Shown piece after piece: positions 24,565 to 33,972 of a DNA stretch of 64,000 nt. Both the position numbers and the translations under genes were made by a program. Below the pieces are notes generated by a model. That model made no database searches and was not told the DNA's origin. It worked only from the letters and a program-made list of their open reading frames with translations. How positions within the stretch are numbered: position 1 is the first letter of the stretch; each line of letters opens with the position of its first letter. The DNA comes from Cytophaga sp. FL35 (GTDB lineage: Bacteria > Bacteroidota > Bacteroidia > Flavobacteriales > Flavobacteriaceae), in the NCBI RefSeq assembly GCF_014349235.1, contig NZ_JACSOH010000003.1:124001-188000 (forward strand). The letters are read 5' to 3'.

Positions 24565-26580
24565 TTATTTGTACGAACGTTGTTTCAGTTCGATATCGTT
24601 AAATTCTAATTCTTCTTTGTGTAAAACCGCATCGGCAGGTTCTCCTGTATATTCCCAAGCGGAAACAAAGGCAAAGTCCTCGTCATTACGTTTGGCCTCT
24701 CCTTTTTGCTCGCCATCCAGCTCAACGGATTCTTCCCTAAAATGACCTCCACAAGATTCCTCTCTAGCAAGTGCATCTTTGGCAAACAATTCTCCTAATT
24801 CCAAGAAGTCCGCTACTCTACCAGCTTTCTCCAATTCTGGATTCAGCTCGTCCATTTTACCGGGAACGGAAACATTTTTCCAGAAATCCTCGCGCAATTC
24901 TTTAATCTCCGCCATAGCCTCTTTAAGACCTTGAGCATTTCGGGACATACCGCATTTCTCCCACATGATATTACCCAACTTCTTGTGGTAATAGTCCACG
25001 GAGTGTCCGCCCTTGTTGTTCACGAAAAAGCTCAAACGCTCCTTTACTTCCTTCTCCGCTTCCTCAAACTCTGGGCCTTCGGTTGAAATTCTACCAGTTC
25101 TAATATCTCCTGACAGATAATCCCCAATCGTATAAGGCAATACAAAATACCCGTCTGCCAGTCCTTGCATCAACGCCGAAGCTCCTAAACGGTTGGCACC
25201 GTGATCGGAAAAATTGGCCTCCCCAATACAATAAAGTCCGGGTACGGTGGTCATCAAATTATAATCTACCCACACGCCACCCATGGTATAGTGTACCGCA
25301 GGATAAATCATCATTGGTGTCTCATACGGATTTTCATCCACGATTTTCTCGTACATCTGAAACAGGTTACCATATTTTGCCTCTACGATTGCTTTACCTA
25401 GATCATATATTTTTGAGGCCGATGGATTACTGATGTTCTGAATTTTTGCCTGTTCCTTACCATAACGGGTAATTGCCGAAGCAAAATCCAAATAAACCGC
25501 CTCCCCGGTAGCGTTTACTCCGTAACCGGCATCACAACGCTCCTTTGCTGCCCTAGAAGCAACATCTCTAGGTACAAGGTTACCAAAGGCAGGATAACGT
25601 CTCTCCAAGTAGTAATCTCTTTCTTCTTCAGAAAGATCTGTTGGTTTCTTACGTCCTTCCCTAATGGCTTTTACATCTTCTAAATTCTTTGGCACCCAAA
25701 TACGACCATCATTACGAAGGGATTCGGACATTAAGGTTAATTTAGACTGGTAATCCCCAGAACGAGGTATACAGGTTGGATGTATTTGAGTATAACAAGG
25801 ATTGGCAAAGAAAGCTCCCTTTTTATGGATTTTCCATCCTGCGGAAACGTTAGACCCCATGGCGTTGGTAGAAAGGAAGAAAACATTTCCATATCCTCCA
25901 GAAGCTATCACTACGGCGTGGGCCGAGTGGCGCTCAATTTCACCGGTTACCAAGTTACGGGCAATAATTCCTCGTGCCTTTCCGTCAATCTTTACTACAT
26001 CCAGCATTTCATGACGGTTGAACATTTCAATCTTACCACGGGCTATTTGCCTGTTCATGGCCGAATAGGCCCCCAGCAACAATTGCTGTCCTGTTTGCCC
26101 CTTGGCGTAGAACGTTCTTGAAACCAAAACCCCGCCAAAAGAACGGTTATCCAGAAGACCACCGTAGTCACGAGCAAAAGGTACCCCTTGCGCCACACAT
26201 TGGTCAATAATATTTGCCGAAACTTCCGCCAAACGATAAACATTGGCTTCCCTTGAGCGGTAATCACCCCCCTTTACAGTATCATAAAACAATCTGTAGG
26301 TGGAGTCACCATCTCCCTGATAGTTCTTAGCAGCATTAATCCCACCTTGAGCAGCAATGGAGTGAGCTCTCCTGGGGGAATCCTGATAACAAAACGCCTT
26401 CACGTTATAGCCCAATTCTGCCAACGTAGCGGAGGCAGAACCGCCAGCAAGACCTGTACCCACCACAATCACATCTATAAGACGTTTATTGGCCGGGTTA
26501 ACTAGGTTAATATGATTTTTATGATTTGTCCACTTATCCTTCAGTGGACCTTTAGGTACTTTAGAATCCAATACTGCCAT
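24565..26580 (-). CDS. sdhA: Succinate dehydrogenase flavoprotein subunit
   Basis: SdhA oxidises succinate to fumarate with covalent FAD. The 671-residue protein has the FAD-binding motif [20 protein letters not shown] near residues 35-54 and the flavin-attachment region [17 protein letters not shown]. The active-site segments [15 protein letters not shown] and [12 protein letters not shown] are also present. Its length and a glutamate-rich tail fit the Bacteroidota type-B enzyme. It lies 4 bp behind sdhC. Confidence 0.97.
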   Translation of the reverse strand: MAVLDSKVPKGPLKDKWTNHKNHINLVNPANKRLIDVIVVGTGLAGGSASATLAELGYNVKAFCYQDSPRRAHSIAAQGGINAAKNYQGDGDSTYRLFYDTVKGGDYRSREANVYRLAEVSANIIDQCVAQGVPFARDYGGLLDNRSFGGVLVSRTFYAKGQTGQQLLLGAYSAMNRQIARGKIEMFNRHEMLDVVKIDGKARGIIARNLVTGEIERHSAHAVVIASGGYGNVFFLSTNAMGSNVSAGWKIHKKGAFFANPCYTQIHPTCIPRSGDYQSKLTLMSESLRNDGRIWVPKNLEDVKAIREGRKKPTDLSEEERDYYLERRYPAFGNLVPRDVASRAAKERCDAGYGVNATGEAVYLDFASAITRYGKEQAKIQNISNPSASKIYDLGKAIVEAKYGNLFQMYEKIVDENPYETPMMIYPAVHYTMGGVWVDYNLMTTVPGLYCIGEANFSDHGANRLGASALMQGLADGYFVLPYTIGDYLSGDIRTGRISTEGPEFEEAEKEVKERLSFFVNNKGGHSVDYYHKKLGNIMWEKCGMSRNAQGLKEAMAEIKELREDFWKNVSVPGKMDELNPELEKAGRVADFLELGELFAKDALAREESCGGHFREESVELDGEQKGEAKRNDEDFAFVSAWEYTGEPADAVLHKEELEFNDIELKQRSYK

Positions 26581-26584
26581 ATAT

Positions 26585-27253
26585 TTAATGTGTTATTGGG
26601 TTAAGATGATGGTATAATGCGATAAATATGAATCCCAAAGGAATAACAATCGCATATACTTTTGTAAAAGTTTGTATGGCCGATTTGTATTTATTGTTCA
26701 CACCCATACTTTGAAATGAGGAAGCAAATCCATGCCAAAGGTGCAATGCCAAAAGCACAAAAGAAATTACATAGATAACGGTACGCCAAAAAGGCTCAAA
26801 CTTTTCAACCGTTTCCTCATAATACCTTGTAGGGTCTTCAGGGTTGCCTGCAATATACTTATAGCTCATTTCATGTACCCAAAAGTCATAAAAATGAAGA
26901 CCCAGGAAGGCCAAAACTACAAGACCTGTAATGATCATGTTTCTTGACATCCAAGAGGCATTGGCACTTCCGTTGTACTTGTTGTATTTAATGGCCCTTG
27001 CGTTGTTGTTTTTAATTTCCAAGGCAATTCCCATAACAAAATGAACGATTACCCCTGCAATTAAAATGGGCTGAAGTACAAACTGTACCAATCCGTTGTA
27101 GCCCATAAAATGAGACCACTCGTTAAAGGTGTCGGGCGCAATGACCGATGTAATGTTTATAGTAAAGTGTTGGGCCAGAAAAAAGACCAAAAAAAGACCC
27201 GATAAGGCCATTACGACTTTTCGGGCTATCGAAGATTTTATCAATCCGCTCAT
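26585..27253 (-). CDS. sdhC: Succinate dehydrogenase cytochrome b subunit (type B anchor)
   Basis: This single anchor subunit binds two b hemes and the quinone. The 222-residue protein has five hydrophobic segments: residues about 12-33 ([20 protein letters not shown]), 54-78, 101-122, 155-177 and 195-215. Histidines sit in helices: [21 protein letters not shown] and LHLWHGF. It is the first gene of sdhCAB and has a good promoter. Confidence 0.94.
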   Translation of the reverse strand: MSGLIKSSIARKVVMALSGLFLVFFLAQHFTINITSVIAPDTFNEWSHFMGYNGLVQFVLQPILIAGVIVHFVMGIALEIKNNNARAIKYNKYNGSANASWMSRNMIITGLVVLAFLGLHFYDFWVHEMSYKYIAGNPEDPTRYYEETVEKFEPFWRTVIYVISFVLLALHLWHGFASSFQSMGVNNKYKSAIQTFTKVYAIVIPLGFIFIALYHHLNPITH

Positions 27254-27284
27254 TATTAAGTTTCAATTAGTTTTAAACCGTCTA

Positions 27285-27316
27285 CAAAAATAGTTCATAG
27301 ACGCCGCTTTAACAAA
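27285..27316 (-). promoter_or_regulatory. Promoter of sdhCAB
   Basis: Minus-strand TTTG (27313-27316), 20 bp, then TATTTTTG (27285-27292) matches the flavobacterial consensus. The leader would be about 25-30 nt. The rest of the 319-bp divergent space to rimK (27573) is AT-rich and holds no ORF; the rimK promoter is not clear. Confidence 0.65.
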
Positions 27317-27572
27317 CTTTGAACCCTGCAACCAAGGTTATTTAGACCCATTATAATCAAGGTGTTCTAGCTGTTTGATCTCTCTATAAAAAACATCGCT
27401 CTTTGAGAAAAAAAATTAAACAATTCCATATCTAACGAAATATAATTATAGCTATCTAAAACCTCCCAATTATCTTAATTTCATCTATTAGAGACCTATT
27501 TTACTTTTCTACGAATAACAATCCGTAACAAATTGTATTTTTAGAACGTTCAAAATCAACCAGCACATAAGC

Positions 27573-28466
27573 ATGGATATCGCCCTGCTCTCCGTAAGCA
27601 ATAACGTTTATTCTACACGAAGAATAGCCCAAGAAGCTCAAAACCTAGGCCATTATATTGAACAGGTTGACCATACACAATGCTCGGTGAAACTTGGTGG
27701 CGAATCTCCCCAAATCTTTTTTAGGGAAAAAAATATCACCAACCAATTTGATGCCATCATACCTAGAATTGGCGCTAAAGTTACCAAGCATGGGGTATCT
27801 ATTGTCAAACAATTTGAAATTAATGGTACGTTCAGTTCCGCACGCTCATTGAGCATAGCAAGGGCCAGAAACAAGGTAAGGTCCCTACAGATTATGTCAC
27901 AAAAGGGTATTCCCATTCCTGAAACCTTATTTTCCATTGACCCCGATACTATTGAAGAACAAATAGAATTACTCGGTGGCGCACCTGTCATCATAAAAAT
28001 TCAAGAAGGTACTCACGGATTGGGCGTAATTCTTGCCGAATCCCAAAAGTCTGCAAAGTCCATCATTGACACCTTCTATAAGATGGATACCAGTATTTTA
28101 CTCCAGAAATATATAGCGGAAAGCAATGGCGAGGACATTCGCATTTTTGTGGTGGGCGATAAAGTGGTAGCCAGTATGAAGCGCATAAGTTCCCAAGAAG
28201 AATTTAGAAGCAATGTGCACAGGGGCGGTAAAACAGAAAAAATAAAACTCACCAAAAAAGAAGAAGAAATTGCCATTAACGCGGCCAAACATTTAGGGCT
28301 GGGAGTTGCAGGAGTGGATCTTATAAGATCCAATAAAGGTCCTTTATTGATTGAAGTGAACGCATCACCTGGCCTACGAGGTATTGAGGCTGCCACAGGA
28401 ATAAATATAGCAAAGGAAATTATCCTTTTCGTAGAAAAAAATTGTAAAAAGAAACGATGGAGATAA
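27573..28466 (+). CDS. rimK: RimK-type alpha-L-glutamate ligase
   Basis: RimK adds glutamate residues to the C-terminus of ribosomal protein S6 and can make poly-alpha-glutamate. The 297-residue ATP-grasp protein has the RimK N-terminal region (LLSVSNNVYSTRRIAQEAQN), FDAIIPRIGAKVTKHG, the ATP-binding VIIKIQEGTHGLGVIL, FIAESNGEDIRIFVVGDK-like sequence, and VAGVDLIRSNKGPLLIEVNASPGLRGIE. It overlaps the following aspartoacylase-like gene by 10 bp, implying coupled translation. Its target here could be S6 or another protein. Confidence 0.92.
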   Translation: MDIALLSVSNNVYSTRRIAQEAQNLGHYIEQVDHTQCSVKLGGESPQIFFREKNITNQFDAIIPRIGAKVTKHGVSIVKQFEINGTFSSARSLSIARARNKVRSLQIMSQKGIPIPETLFSIDPDTIEEQIELLGGAPVIIKIQEGTHGLGVILAESQKSAKSIIDTFYKMDTSILLQKYIAESNGEDIRIFVVGDKVVASMKRISSQEEFRSNVHRGGKTEKIKLTKKEEEIAINAAKHLGLGVAGVDLIRSNKGPLLIEVNASPGLRGIEAATGINIAKEIILFVEKNCKKKRWR

Positions 28467-29431
28467 ACTACAATAAGGAGATTACCATTGGGGGAACTAC
28501 CGTAAAGCCAGGACAAAATAAACTTGTAAACATAAGTATTGACCGACTGCCCACCGGAACCCTTATCGATATACCCGTATATGTGTTCAATGCAAAAAAA
28601 CCCGGCCCTGTAGTTTTAGTTCAGGCGGGATTACATGGGGACGAGGTAAACGGCGTAGAAGTGGTGAGAAGAATGCTGGCCGAAAAGCAATTGCAGGTCA
28701 CCAAAGGAGCGGTTATTGCAGTGCCCATTCTTAATATTTTTGGTTTTATACATTTTTCTAGGGACGTACCAGATGGCAAGGATGTAAATAGAAGTTTTCC
28801 GGGCACTAAATCGGGTTCTATGGCAAGTAGAATAGCTTTTCATTATACCCGTGAAATACTTCCGCATATTGATTTTGGCATTGACCTACATACGGGTGGA
28901 GGACAAAGACATAACTTTCCTCAGATAAGATATACTCAAGAAGATAAAAAAAGTATGGAGCTAGCAAGGTTATTCAATGCTCCGTTGTGCTTTCCTTCAA
29001 GCTTAATTAAAGGCTCCTTTAGAAAAACGGCCTTTAACCTTAACAAACCCATTATTGTGTACGAAGCAGGTGAAAGTATGCGATTTGATGATTTTTCCAT
29101 TTCAGAAGGGATTCAAGGGGTTTTGAATATCCTTAAACATTTTGGCATGATTAAAATGGAATTTAAAACAAAACCACCGAGCTCGCTACATCTAGAAGAC
29201 CGAAAGTGGCTCCGTGCCCCCACTGCCGGTATGTTTGTACCTAAAGTTAAAAATGGCGGCACTGTAAAAAACGGTGAATTGATGGGATTGGTTTCGGACA
29301 CTTTTGCCAAACGCACCAAAAAGATTAAAGCTCCTTATGATGGAGTGGTTATTTGTATAAATCATCAGGCCGTAGTGAACCAAGGGGATGCTCTTTTTCA
29401 TATAGGAAAGAAAATAGAACAGACCGATTAG
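28457..29431 (+). CDS. Succinylglutamate desuccinylase/aspartoacylase family metallohydrolase
   Basis: The 324-residue protein is a zinc M14-like hydrolase of the AstE/AspA family: QAGLHGDEVNGVEVVRRML holds the His-x-x-Glu zinc ligands, DVNRSFPGTKSGSMASRIAF the substrate arginine, and DFGIDLHTGGGQRHNFP the third ligand His. The C-terminal part has APTAGMFVPKVKNGGTVKNGE and YDGVVICINHQAVVNQGD, a biotinyl-like beta domain. Its start lies inside rimK. The pairing suggests it removes acyl or glutamyl groups, perhaps reversing RimK, but the substrate cannot be read from the sequence. Confidence 0.87.
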   Translation: MEINYNKEITIGGTTVKPGQNKLVNISIDRLPTGTLIDIPVYVFNAKKPGPVVLVQAGLHGDEVNGVEVVRRMLAEKQLQVTKGAVIAVPILNIFGFIHFSRDVPDGKDVNRSFPGTKSGSMASRIAFHYTREILPHIDFGIDLHTGGGQRHNFPQIRYTQEDKKSMELARLFNAPLCFPSSLIKGSFRKTAFNLNKPIIVYEAGESMRFDDFSISEGIQGVLNILKHFGMIKMEFKTKPPSSLHLEDRKWLRAPTAGMFVPKVKNGGTVKNGELMGLVSDTFAKRTKKIKAPYDGVVICINHQAVVNQGDALFHIGKKIEQTD

Positions 29432-29545
29432 TTAGTTGATACCTGTGAAATTCAGCAATTTCCCATCGTTTGTGCCGTTTACCGATTTTAAGTTTTACTA
29501 AATCCCGTTTTTCAGGACTTTGCATCCATTTTAAGAACTGCATAC

Positions 29546-29563
29546 ACCGACTCGTTAGTCGGT
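29546..29563. promoter_or_regulatory. TetR-type palindromic operator, 7-4-7
   Basis: ACCGACT-CGTT-AGTCGGT is a perfect 7-bp inverted repeat with a 4-bp centre. The same architecture with near-identical arms occurs twice at 52837-52980. It lies between the stop of the aspartoacylase-like gene and the stop of the DUF2721 gene, where no TetR gene is found. Confidence 0.45.
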
Positions 29564-29592
29564 TTGAATAATTGTAACCTACTTAGATATTA

Positions 29593-29982
29593 TCAACCCT
29601 CCATATCTTCCAACTGAATGGAAAGCGCTTTTGTTGATAGCTGTACTTCGATAAATGACAGCACCAAACTGACCATTAACGCCAAGAGACTGATGCCAAA
29701 AACCAGGTTGGCCCAAAACCGCTGTTCAATATAAATTAAAGACATCGTTATTACGGCCAATAGAAAACTAAAGATAGCGGTGGCCTGCATGTTTTTGATG
29801 ATGGTCAGCCGTTTTCGGAGTTTTTTAACTTGTAGGGCAATGGCTCCCGATTCCGTTTCTTGGTATTTTTGATGCAATTGCCTGATCAATGCCGCAATTG
29901 CCAAATACCTTGCGTTGTATGCCAGCATGGTCAAGGAGATGGCCGGAAACAAAAGTGCCGGAATGCTTAAGGTCAATTCCAT
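29593..29982 (-). CDS. DUF2721 family membrane protein
   Basis: The 129-residue protein has three hydrophobic segments, about residues 4-24, 67-87 and 91-113. A basic helical stretch (QVKKLRKRLTIIKNMQA) follows the first. This matches DUF2721, small inner-membrane proteins of unknown role. Its ATG at 29982 directly abuts the stop of the ThuA gene, so the two are co-transcribed and probably coupled. Confidence 0.82.
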   Translation of the reverse strand: MELTLSIPALLFPAISLTMLAYNARYLAIAALIRQLHQKYQETESGAIALQVKKLRKRLTIIKNMQATAIFSFLLAVITMSLIYIEQRFWANLVFGISLLALMVSLVLSFIEVQLSTKALSIQLEDMEG

Positions 29983-30957
29983 TTACTCTTGGAATTTTAC
30001 TGATCTTGATTCTTCTGCCGTTGGAAAATTATCAGGAATTTCTTGGGTCACTTTTCCAGTGGCGGCCCATTCGCTACCCCGTAACATACTCACCATAAAA
30101 CCAACGCTCTTAACAGAATAATCGGCATGGCCCATGATATTGTGGAAAATTCGCCCTTTACCATAATTCAATACCATTAAGGCAGGTTCGTGCCTTGAAG
30201 TACCTTTGTACTCCTCAGAAGAGTAGGCTGTTGCCAAAACTTCCATATTTTCGGCAGGGCCTCTCAACCGATCATAGAGTTCATCTTTGGCATGCAACCA
30301 CTTTTCGGGCATACCTTTGGTAATGGGATGGTCAAAATTACGTACCTGAATCTGGTATTCGTGTTGGGGACCATGGGAACCTGCGTGCCCAGGAGAATTA
30401 TCCCTAATCAATTTTCCCTCATCGTTATAATACACGTACGGACCGTCCTTTTCAGTTCGGTCTCCCCATCCGCCCAATCCAATCATTTGATTATAGGCTT
30501 CCCATTCGGGAAAGGAATTATCAGCGGCATGAAAAACCACAAGTCCGCCCCCTTTTTTGATATACTTTTCAAAATCTTTTTTGGTTTCCTCTGGCCATGG
30601 TGCGGCATTCCATCCAAAATTACAGACAATCAAATCGTATTTTGAGAATTTTGGTGCGTAATCAGGATCCGCCTTGGGTTTCTCCAAAGCTTCAGTTCCT
30701 TCCGTGCCTGCAATACTATAATCTTCTAAAAATTGTTCTCCCTGCCAGGTGTAGGCAGAACGGGCAACATCCACAGAAAACAACCCCGTTTTCTCCATTT
30801 CTGCCTTCAACATATAGGTTATCTTGGGCCAATGTTCGTGATTGTTCTGCCCATCTACAATAAGCGTTTTAATAGTTTTTTTGGAGGATTGGGAAAAACC
30901 GAGGCTACAGATCATAGTGGCCAAAACTGTGAAAATAATACGTGGTTGAGTTTTCAT
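29983..30957 (-). CDS. Secreted ThuA domain protein
   Basis: The 324-residue protein has a Sec signal peptide (MICSLGFSQ) and a ThuA domain, a glutamine-amidotransferase-like fold first named for trehalose utilisation. Visible motifs are KTLIVDGQNNHEHWPKIT, YDLIVCNFGWNAAPWPEET, GGGLVVFHAADNSFPEW, and HPITKGMPEKWLHAKDELYD near the end. Family members in Bacteroidota are usually exported and linked to sugar metabolism. It precedes the DUF2721 gene without a gap. The substrate is unknown. Confidence 0.88.
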   Translation of the reverse strand: MKTQPRIIFTVLATMICSLGFSQSSKKTIKTLIVDGQNNHEHWPKITYMLKAEMEKTGLFSVDVARSAYTWQGEQFLEDYSIAGTEGTEALEKPKADPDYAPKFSKYDLIVCNFGWNAAPWPEETKKDFEKYIKKGGGLVVFHAADNSFPEWEAYNQMIGLGGWGDRTEKDGPYVYYNDEGKLIRDNSPGHAGSHGPQHEYQIQVRNFDHPITKGMPEKWLHAKDELYDRLRGPAENMEVLATAYSSEEYKGTSRHEPALMVLNYGKGRIFHNIMGHADYSVKSVGFMVSMLRGSEWAATGKVTQEIPDNFPTAEESRSVKFQE

Positions 30958-31062
30958 ATTTCATTTTTGCCCTATAAATATAATCGATTACCTAGAAGAA
31001 TTTATAGTAAGTGAGAACAATCTAGGTGATTCGTTGTAAATTCACTTTCTCTTTGCCAAATT

Positions 31063-32223
31063 ATGAACGTTAGAATTGAACCGCCAAAAAGCAAGCTTCC
31101 GGAAGTAAAAACAACCATTTTTTCCACTATTGGAGTATTGGCCCGAAAGTATAATGCGACCGACCTATCACAAGGTTTTCCAAATTTTGAAATAGACCCT
31201 GATCTTATTAGGCTAGTAAATGAATCGATGCTTTCTGGGTACAATCAATATGCCCCTATGCAAGGGCATATGGGTTTAAGAGAAATTATTTCAGAAAAAA
31301 TTGAAAAGCTTCACGGTGCCCTTTATCAAGTTGATGAGGAAATTACCATCACCGTAGGTGCTACCCAAGCTATTTACACCTCCATTGCTGCCTTTGTACA
31401 CCCTGGAGACGAAGTGATTATTCTTAAACCTTCTTATGATAGTTACGAACCTTCCATTTTGGCCAATGGAGGTACTCCTGTTCCTGTTCAAATGAGCAAA
31501 GGCGATTACCAAGTGGATTGGACGGAACTTAAAGAAAAAATTTCAGGGAAGACTAGAATGATGATCATCAACACGCCCCACAACCCAAGTGGCAGAGTCT
31601 TCAGTAAAGAGGAAATGCTTCAACTGCAAGAAATTTTGAGACCCACCAACATTATACTTATTAGTGATGAGGTTTACGAACATATTCTATTTGACAATTA
31701 TGAGCATCAAAGTGCTTCAAGATTTGACGATTTAGTCCAACGCAGTTTTATTTGTGCCTCCTTTGGCAAAACATTTCATGTCACCGGTTGGAAAATTGGT
31801 TACTGTGCTGCCCCAAAGGCCTTAATGACAGAGTTCAGGAAAGTGCATCAATTTGCAGTTTATTCCATACATCACCCCATTCAAAATGCCTTGACAACCT
31901 ATCTAAAACGAGAAACGAACTATTTAAATCTCCGAAAATTCTATCAGGATAAAAGGGATTTGTTCTTAAGTGCTTTGGTCGGCTCCAAATTTAAGTTCAC
32001 ACCAACCCAAGGAACTTATTTTCAGTTATTGGATTATACAAATATTACTTCTGAAGACGATGACGTTTTAGCGGAACGACTTATAAAAGAACATCAATTG
32101 GCCAGTATACCCATTTCATCGTTTAATGTAGACCGCAGGCAAGATGGCGTTCTACGATTCTGTTTTGCCAAAAAGAAAGAGACCTTGTTAAAAGCAGCGG
32201 AGATTCTATGTAGTCTAAAGTGA
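31063..32223 (+). CDS. ybdL: Methionine aminotransferase (PLP-dependent class I/II)
   Basis: The 386-residue protein has the fold-type I aminotransferase set: SQGFPNFEIDPDLI near the N-terminus, NQYAPMQGHMGLRE, TVGATQAIYTSI, NTPHNPSGRVFS, SDEVYEHILFD, and SFGKTFHVTGWKIGYC with the PLP lysine. The overall pattern fits YbdL/kynurenine aminotransferase-like enzymes that convert methionine and 2-oxobutyrate-type keto acids. It is single on the plus strand; its stop is 1 bp from the stop of the convergent GNAT gene. Confidence 0.88.
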   Translation: MNVRIEPPKSKLPEVKTTIFSTIGVLARKYNATDLSQGFPNFEIDPDLIRLVNESMLSGYNQYAPMQGHMGLREIISEKIEKLHGALYQVDEEITITVGATQAIYTSIAAFVHPGDEVIILKPSYDSYEPSILANGGTPVPVQMSKGDYQVDWTELKEKISGKTRMMIINTPHNPSGRVFSKEEMLQLQEILRPTNIILISDEVYEHILFDNYEHQSASRFDDLVQRSFICASFGKTFHVTGWKIGYCAAPKALMTEFRKVHQFAVYSIHHPIQNALTTYLKRETNYLNLRKFYQDKRDLFLSALVGSKFKFTPTQGTYFQLLDYTNITSEDDDVLAERLIKEHQLASIPISSFNVDRRQDGVLRFCFAKKKETLLKAAEILCSLK

Positions 32224-32224
32224 T

Positions 32225-32758
32225 TTAAACTTCAAGGTCGTACCTCATCAACCAATCAGTTTGCTTATCATCTCCCACTATATATGGATGAGTGCCAAAT
32301 TTATAGAAGCCGTTTTTCTCATAGAACTTGATGGCACTGTGGTTTTCTTCCCAGACCCCTAACCAAATAAAATTTTTATCTCTGTTCTTGGCAATGGTCT
32401 TCACCTCTTCTATCAGGTGCGCTCCAATTCCCTTTCCTTGATAATTTTGCAGCACATATATTCTCTCCAACTCCAAGGCCTCATCAATTTTCAAATCTGA
32501 TTGTGCCCCAAATTCATTGACTTTAAGGTAACCTGCAAGTGCATCTCCATCCCATAAAAAGTAGAAAGAAGCGTGTTTTTGATTCAGTTCCTTTTTTAAC
32601 CGATCTGCCGAAAAAGCTTCGGACATATACTTTTCAAAATCAACAGGGTCATTCTGCTTTTCAAAAGCAGCACGAAAGGTCTCACTTGAAATTTTCACCA
32701 AGTTATCCAAATCACTTGATTGACATTTTATTAGACGGTACCGATGCTGTTTATCCAT
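32225..32758 (-). CDS. GNAT family N-acetyltransferase
   Basis: The 177-residue protein begins at the ATG at 32756-32758 (MDKQHRYRLIKCQ). An in-frame start at 32794 lies in the T-run of the terminator upstream and is rejected. The acetyl-CoA motif A is ERIYVLQNYQGKGIGAHLIEEV, followed by KNFIWLGVWEENHSAIKFYEKNGFYKFGTH, the usual RimI-like C-terminal half. The substrate cannot be predicted. It lies just behind the terminator of the short transcript at 32781-33010. Confidence 0.85.
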   Translation of the reverse strand: MDKQHRYRLIKCQSSDLDNLVKISSETFRAAFEKQNDPVDFEKYMSEAFSADRLKKELNQKHASFYFLWDGDALAGYLKVNEFGAQSDLKIDEALELERIYVLQNYQGKGIGAHLIEEVKTIAKNRDKNFIWLGVWEENHSAIKFYEKNGFYKFGTHPYIVGDDKQTDWLMRYDLEV

Positions 32759-32780
32759 GGTCCAATATAAATAAAAGGCA

Positions 32781-32814
32781 TAAAAAAAGAGCAACCTTTG
32801 GGGAAATTGCTCTT
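32781..32814 (-). terminator. Terminator of the short sORF transcript
   Basis: AAGAGCAA at 32787-32794 pairs with TTGCTCTT at 32807-32814. On the minus strand it is followed by seven T (A at 32782-32788). On the plus strand a T-rich run also follows, so it may work both ways. Confidence 0.75.
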
Positions 32815-32837
32815 ACATTTTTTTCCTTCAAAAAGTA

Positions 32838-32939
32838 TTATAGCATAAATAACTTTTTGGTCAGTAACACAATACCGCTTAAAAATTCATAACGATACAC
32901 TTGGATGTCTTCTTTAGTTTGGTTCATTTGGGCTTCCAT
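32838..32939 (-). CDS. Possible 33-residue peptide under the direct-repeat promoter
   Basis: The ORF encodes MEAQMNQTKEDIQVYRYEF, then LSGIVLLTKKLFML. The N-terminal half is polar and charged; the C-terminal half is hydrophobic with two lysines, a possible amphipathic or membrane-active helix. It lies about 70 nt into a predicted minus-strand transcript bounded by the promoter at 33002-33082 and the terminator at 32781-32814, and it is the longest ORF there. No clear ribosome-binding site is seen, which is normal in this phylum. I recognise no family, and the whole transcript may be noncoding. Confidence 0.4.
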   Translation of the reverse strand: MEAQMNQTKEDIQVYRYEFLSGIVLLTKKLFML

Positions 32940-33001
32940 AGGCTGTAGGTTTAGTTCAATTTTACAATTGGATTTGGTAAGGGTTTAAAAAGTAGTTCTT
33001 G

Positions 33002-33082
33002 CAATTAATTATAACCTAAAACTACGGTAGAATTCAACAGTAGTAAAATACTTGTTGTGAACAGCCTGCAATTTGTTGTGAA
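33002..33082 (-). promoter_or_regulatory. Direct-repeat regulated promoter, copy B
   Basis: Minus strand: TTCACAACA at 33074-33082 and again at 33053-33061, spaced by 12 bp. After a 25-bp gap comes the core CCGTAGTTTTAGGTTATAAT (33008-33027), continuing to 33002. Repeats, both spacings and most of the core match copy A at 22389-22469. The predicted start near 33010 leads into the 33-codon ORF. The rest of the 394-bp space between the GNAT gene and scoB shows nothing else. Confidence 0.6.
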
Positions 33083-33152
33083 AATGAAGAAGCCATTAAA
33101 TTTTCAATATATTCCAGGTTCTACTTACAACCGTACTACAGAAATGTAGGAA

Positions 33153-33806
33153 TTAAATGGCCATTTCGGCGATATTACCTTCAATTATCAATGTACCTTC
33201 TGTTGCTGCTTTTATTTCCTCAACAGAGACTCCGGGAGCTCTTTCTTTCAATACAAATCCTCTTGCGGTTACTTCAATAACGGCCAAGTTGGTCACAATT
33301 TTGGTTACACAACCTACACCTGTCAAGGGCAGCGAACATTGCTTCAGCAACTTGGACTCTCCAGCTCTATTGGTATGCATCATAGCAACAATGATATTCT
33401 CAGCGGAAGCTACCAAATCCATGGCACCACCCATACCTTTCACCATTTTCCCGGGAATTTTCCAGTTGGCAATATCTCCATTTTCCGCAACCTCCATAGC
33501 ACCAAGAATGGTTAAGTCTACATGTTGCCCCCTAATCATTCCAAAACTGGTAGCCGAATCAAAAAAAGAAGCTCCGGGAAGTGTGGTAATGGTTTGCTTA
33601 CCCGCGTTGATTATGTCTGCATCTTCTTCTCCCTCAAAAGGGAAAGGCCCCATGCCCAATACCCCGTTCTCACTTTGAAATTCCACACTAATATCGTCCC
33701 TCACAAAGTTGGCCACCAAAGTGGGAATACCTATTCCGAGGTTTACATAATAACCATCTTTTACTTCTTTAGCTATTCTTTTTGCTATTCCGTTTTTATC
33801 CAACAT
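33153..33806 (-). CDS. scoB: 3-oxoacid CoA-transferase subunit B
   Basis: With subunit A this enzyme moves CoA from succinyl-CoA to acetoacetate or similar acids. The 217-residue protein has YVNLGIGIPTLVANFV near the N-terminus, the catalytic glutamate in FQSENGVLGMGPFP, and GGAMDLVASAENIIVAM. It lies 166 bp behind scoA on the same strand, a wider gap than usual, so a promoter between them is possible. Confidence 0.93.
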   Translation of the reverse strand: MLDKNGIAKRIAKEVKDGYYVNLGIGIPTLVANFVRDDISVEFQSENGVLGMGPFPFEGEEDADIINAGKQTITTLPGASFFDSATSFGMIRGQHVDLTILGAMEVAENGDIANWKIPGKMVKGMGGAMDLVASAENIIVAMMHTNRAGESKLLKQCSLPLTGVGCVTKIVTNLAVIEVTARGFVLKERAPGVSVEEIKAATEGTLIIEGNIAEMAI

Positions 33807-33972
33807 GATGTTCTTAATTTACTAATTTGTTAATTTGAAAATTGGACATTACGATTTCTTGAGTGTTGTAGTAAGTTTCGAGACAATGAAAATAGTAGCG
33901 TGTATTTTTCAATAAATTTATATTTGTCTGCATCAACCAATTATCACCTTAACGCATTTTTGAATCTATATA

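Noticed and set aside
27326-27360. A third ECF-type promoter, from GCAACC near 27328.
   Set aside because: The expected TCTT at 17-bp spacing is TTAT instead, and no suitable transcript follows.
29349-29543. A 64-codon minus-strand ORF just below the palindrome at 29546.
   Set aside because: It overlaps the end of the aspartoacylase-like gene, shows no recognisable domain and no codon bias; the palindrome alone is not enough to call it.
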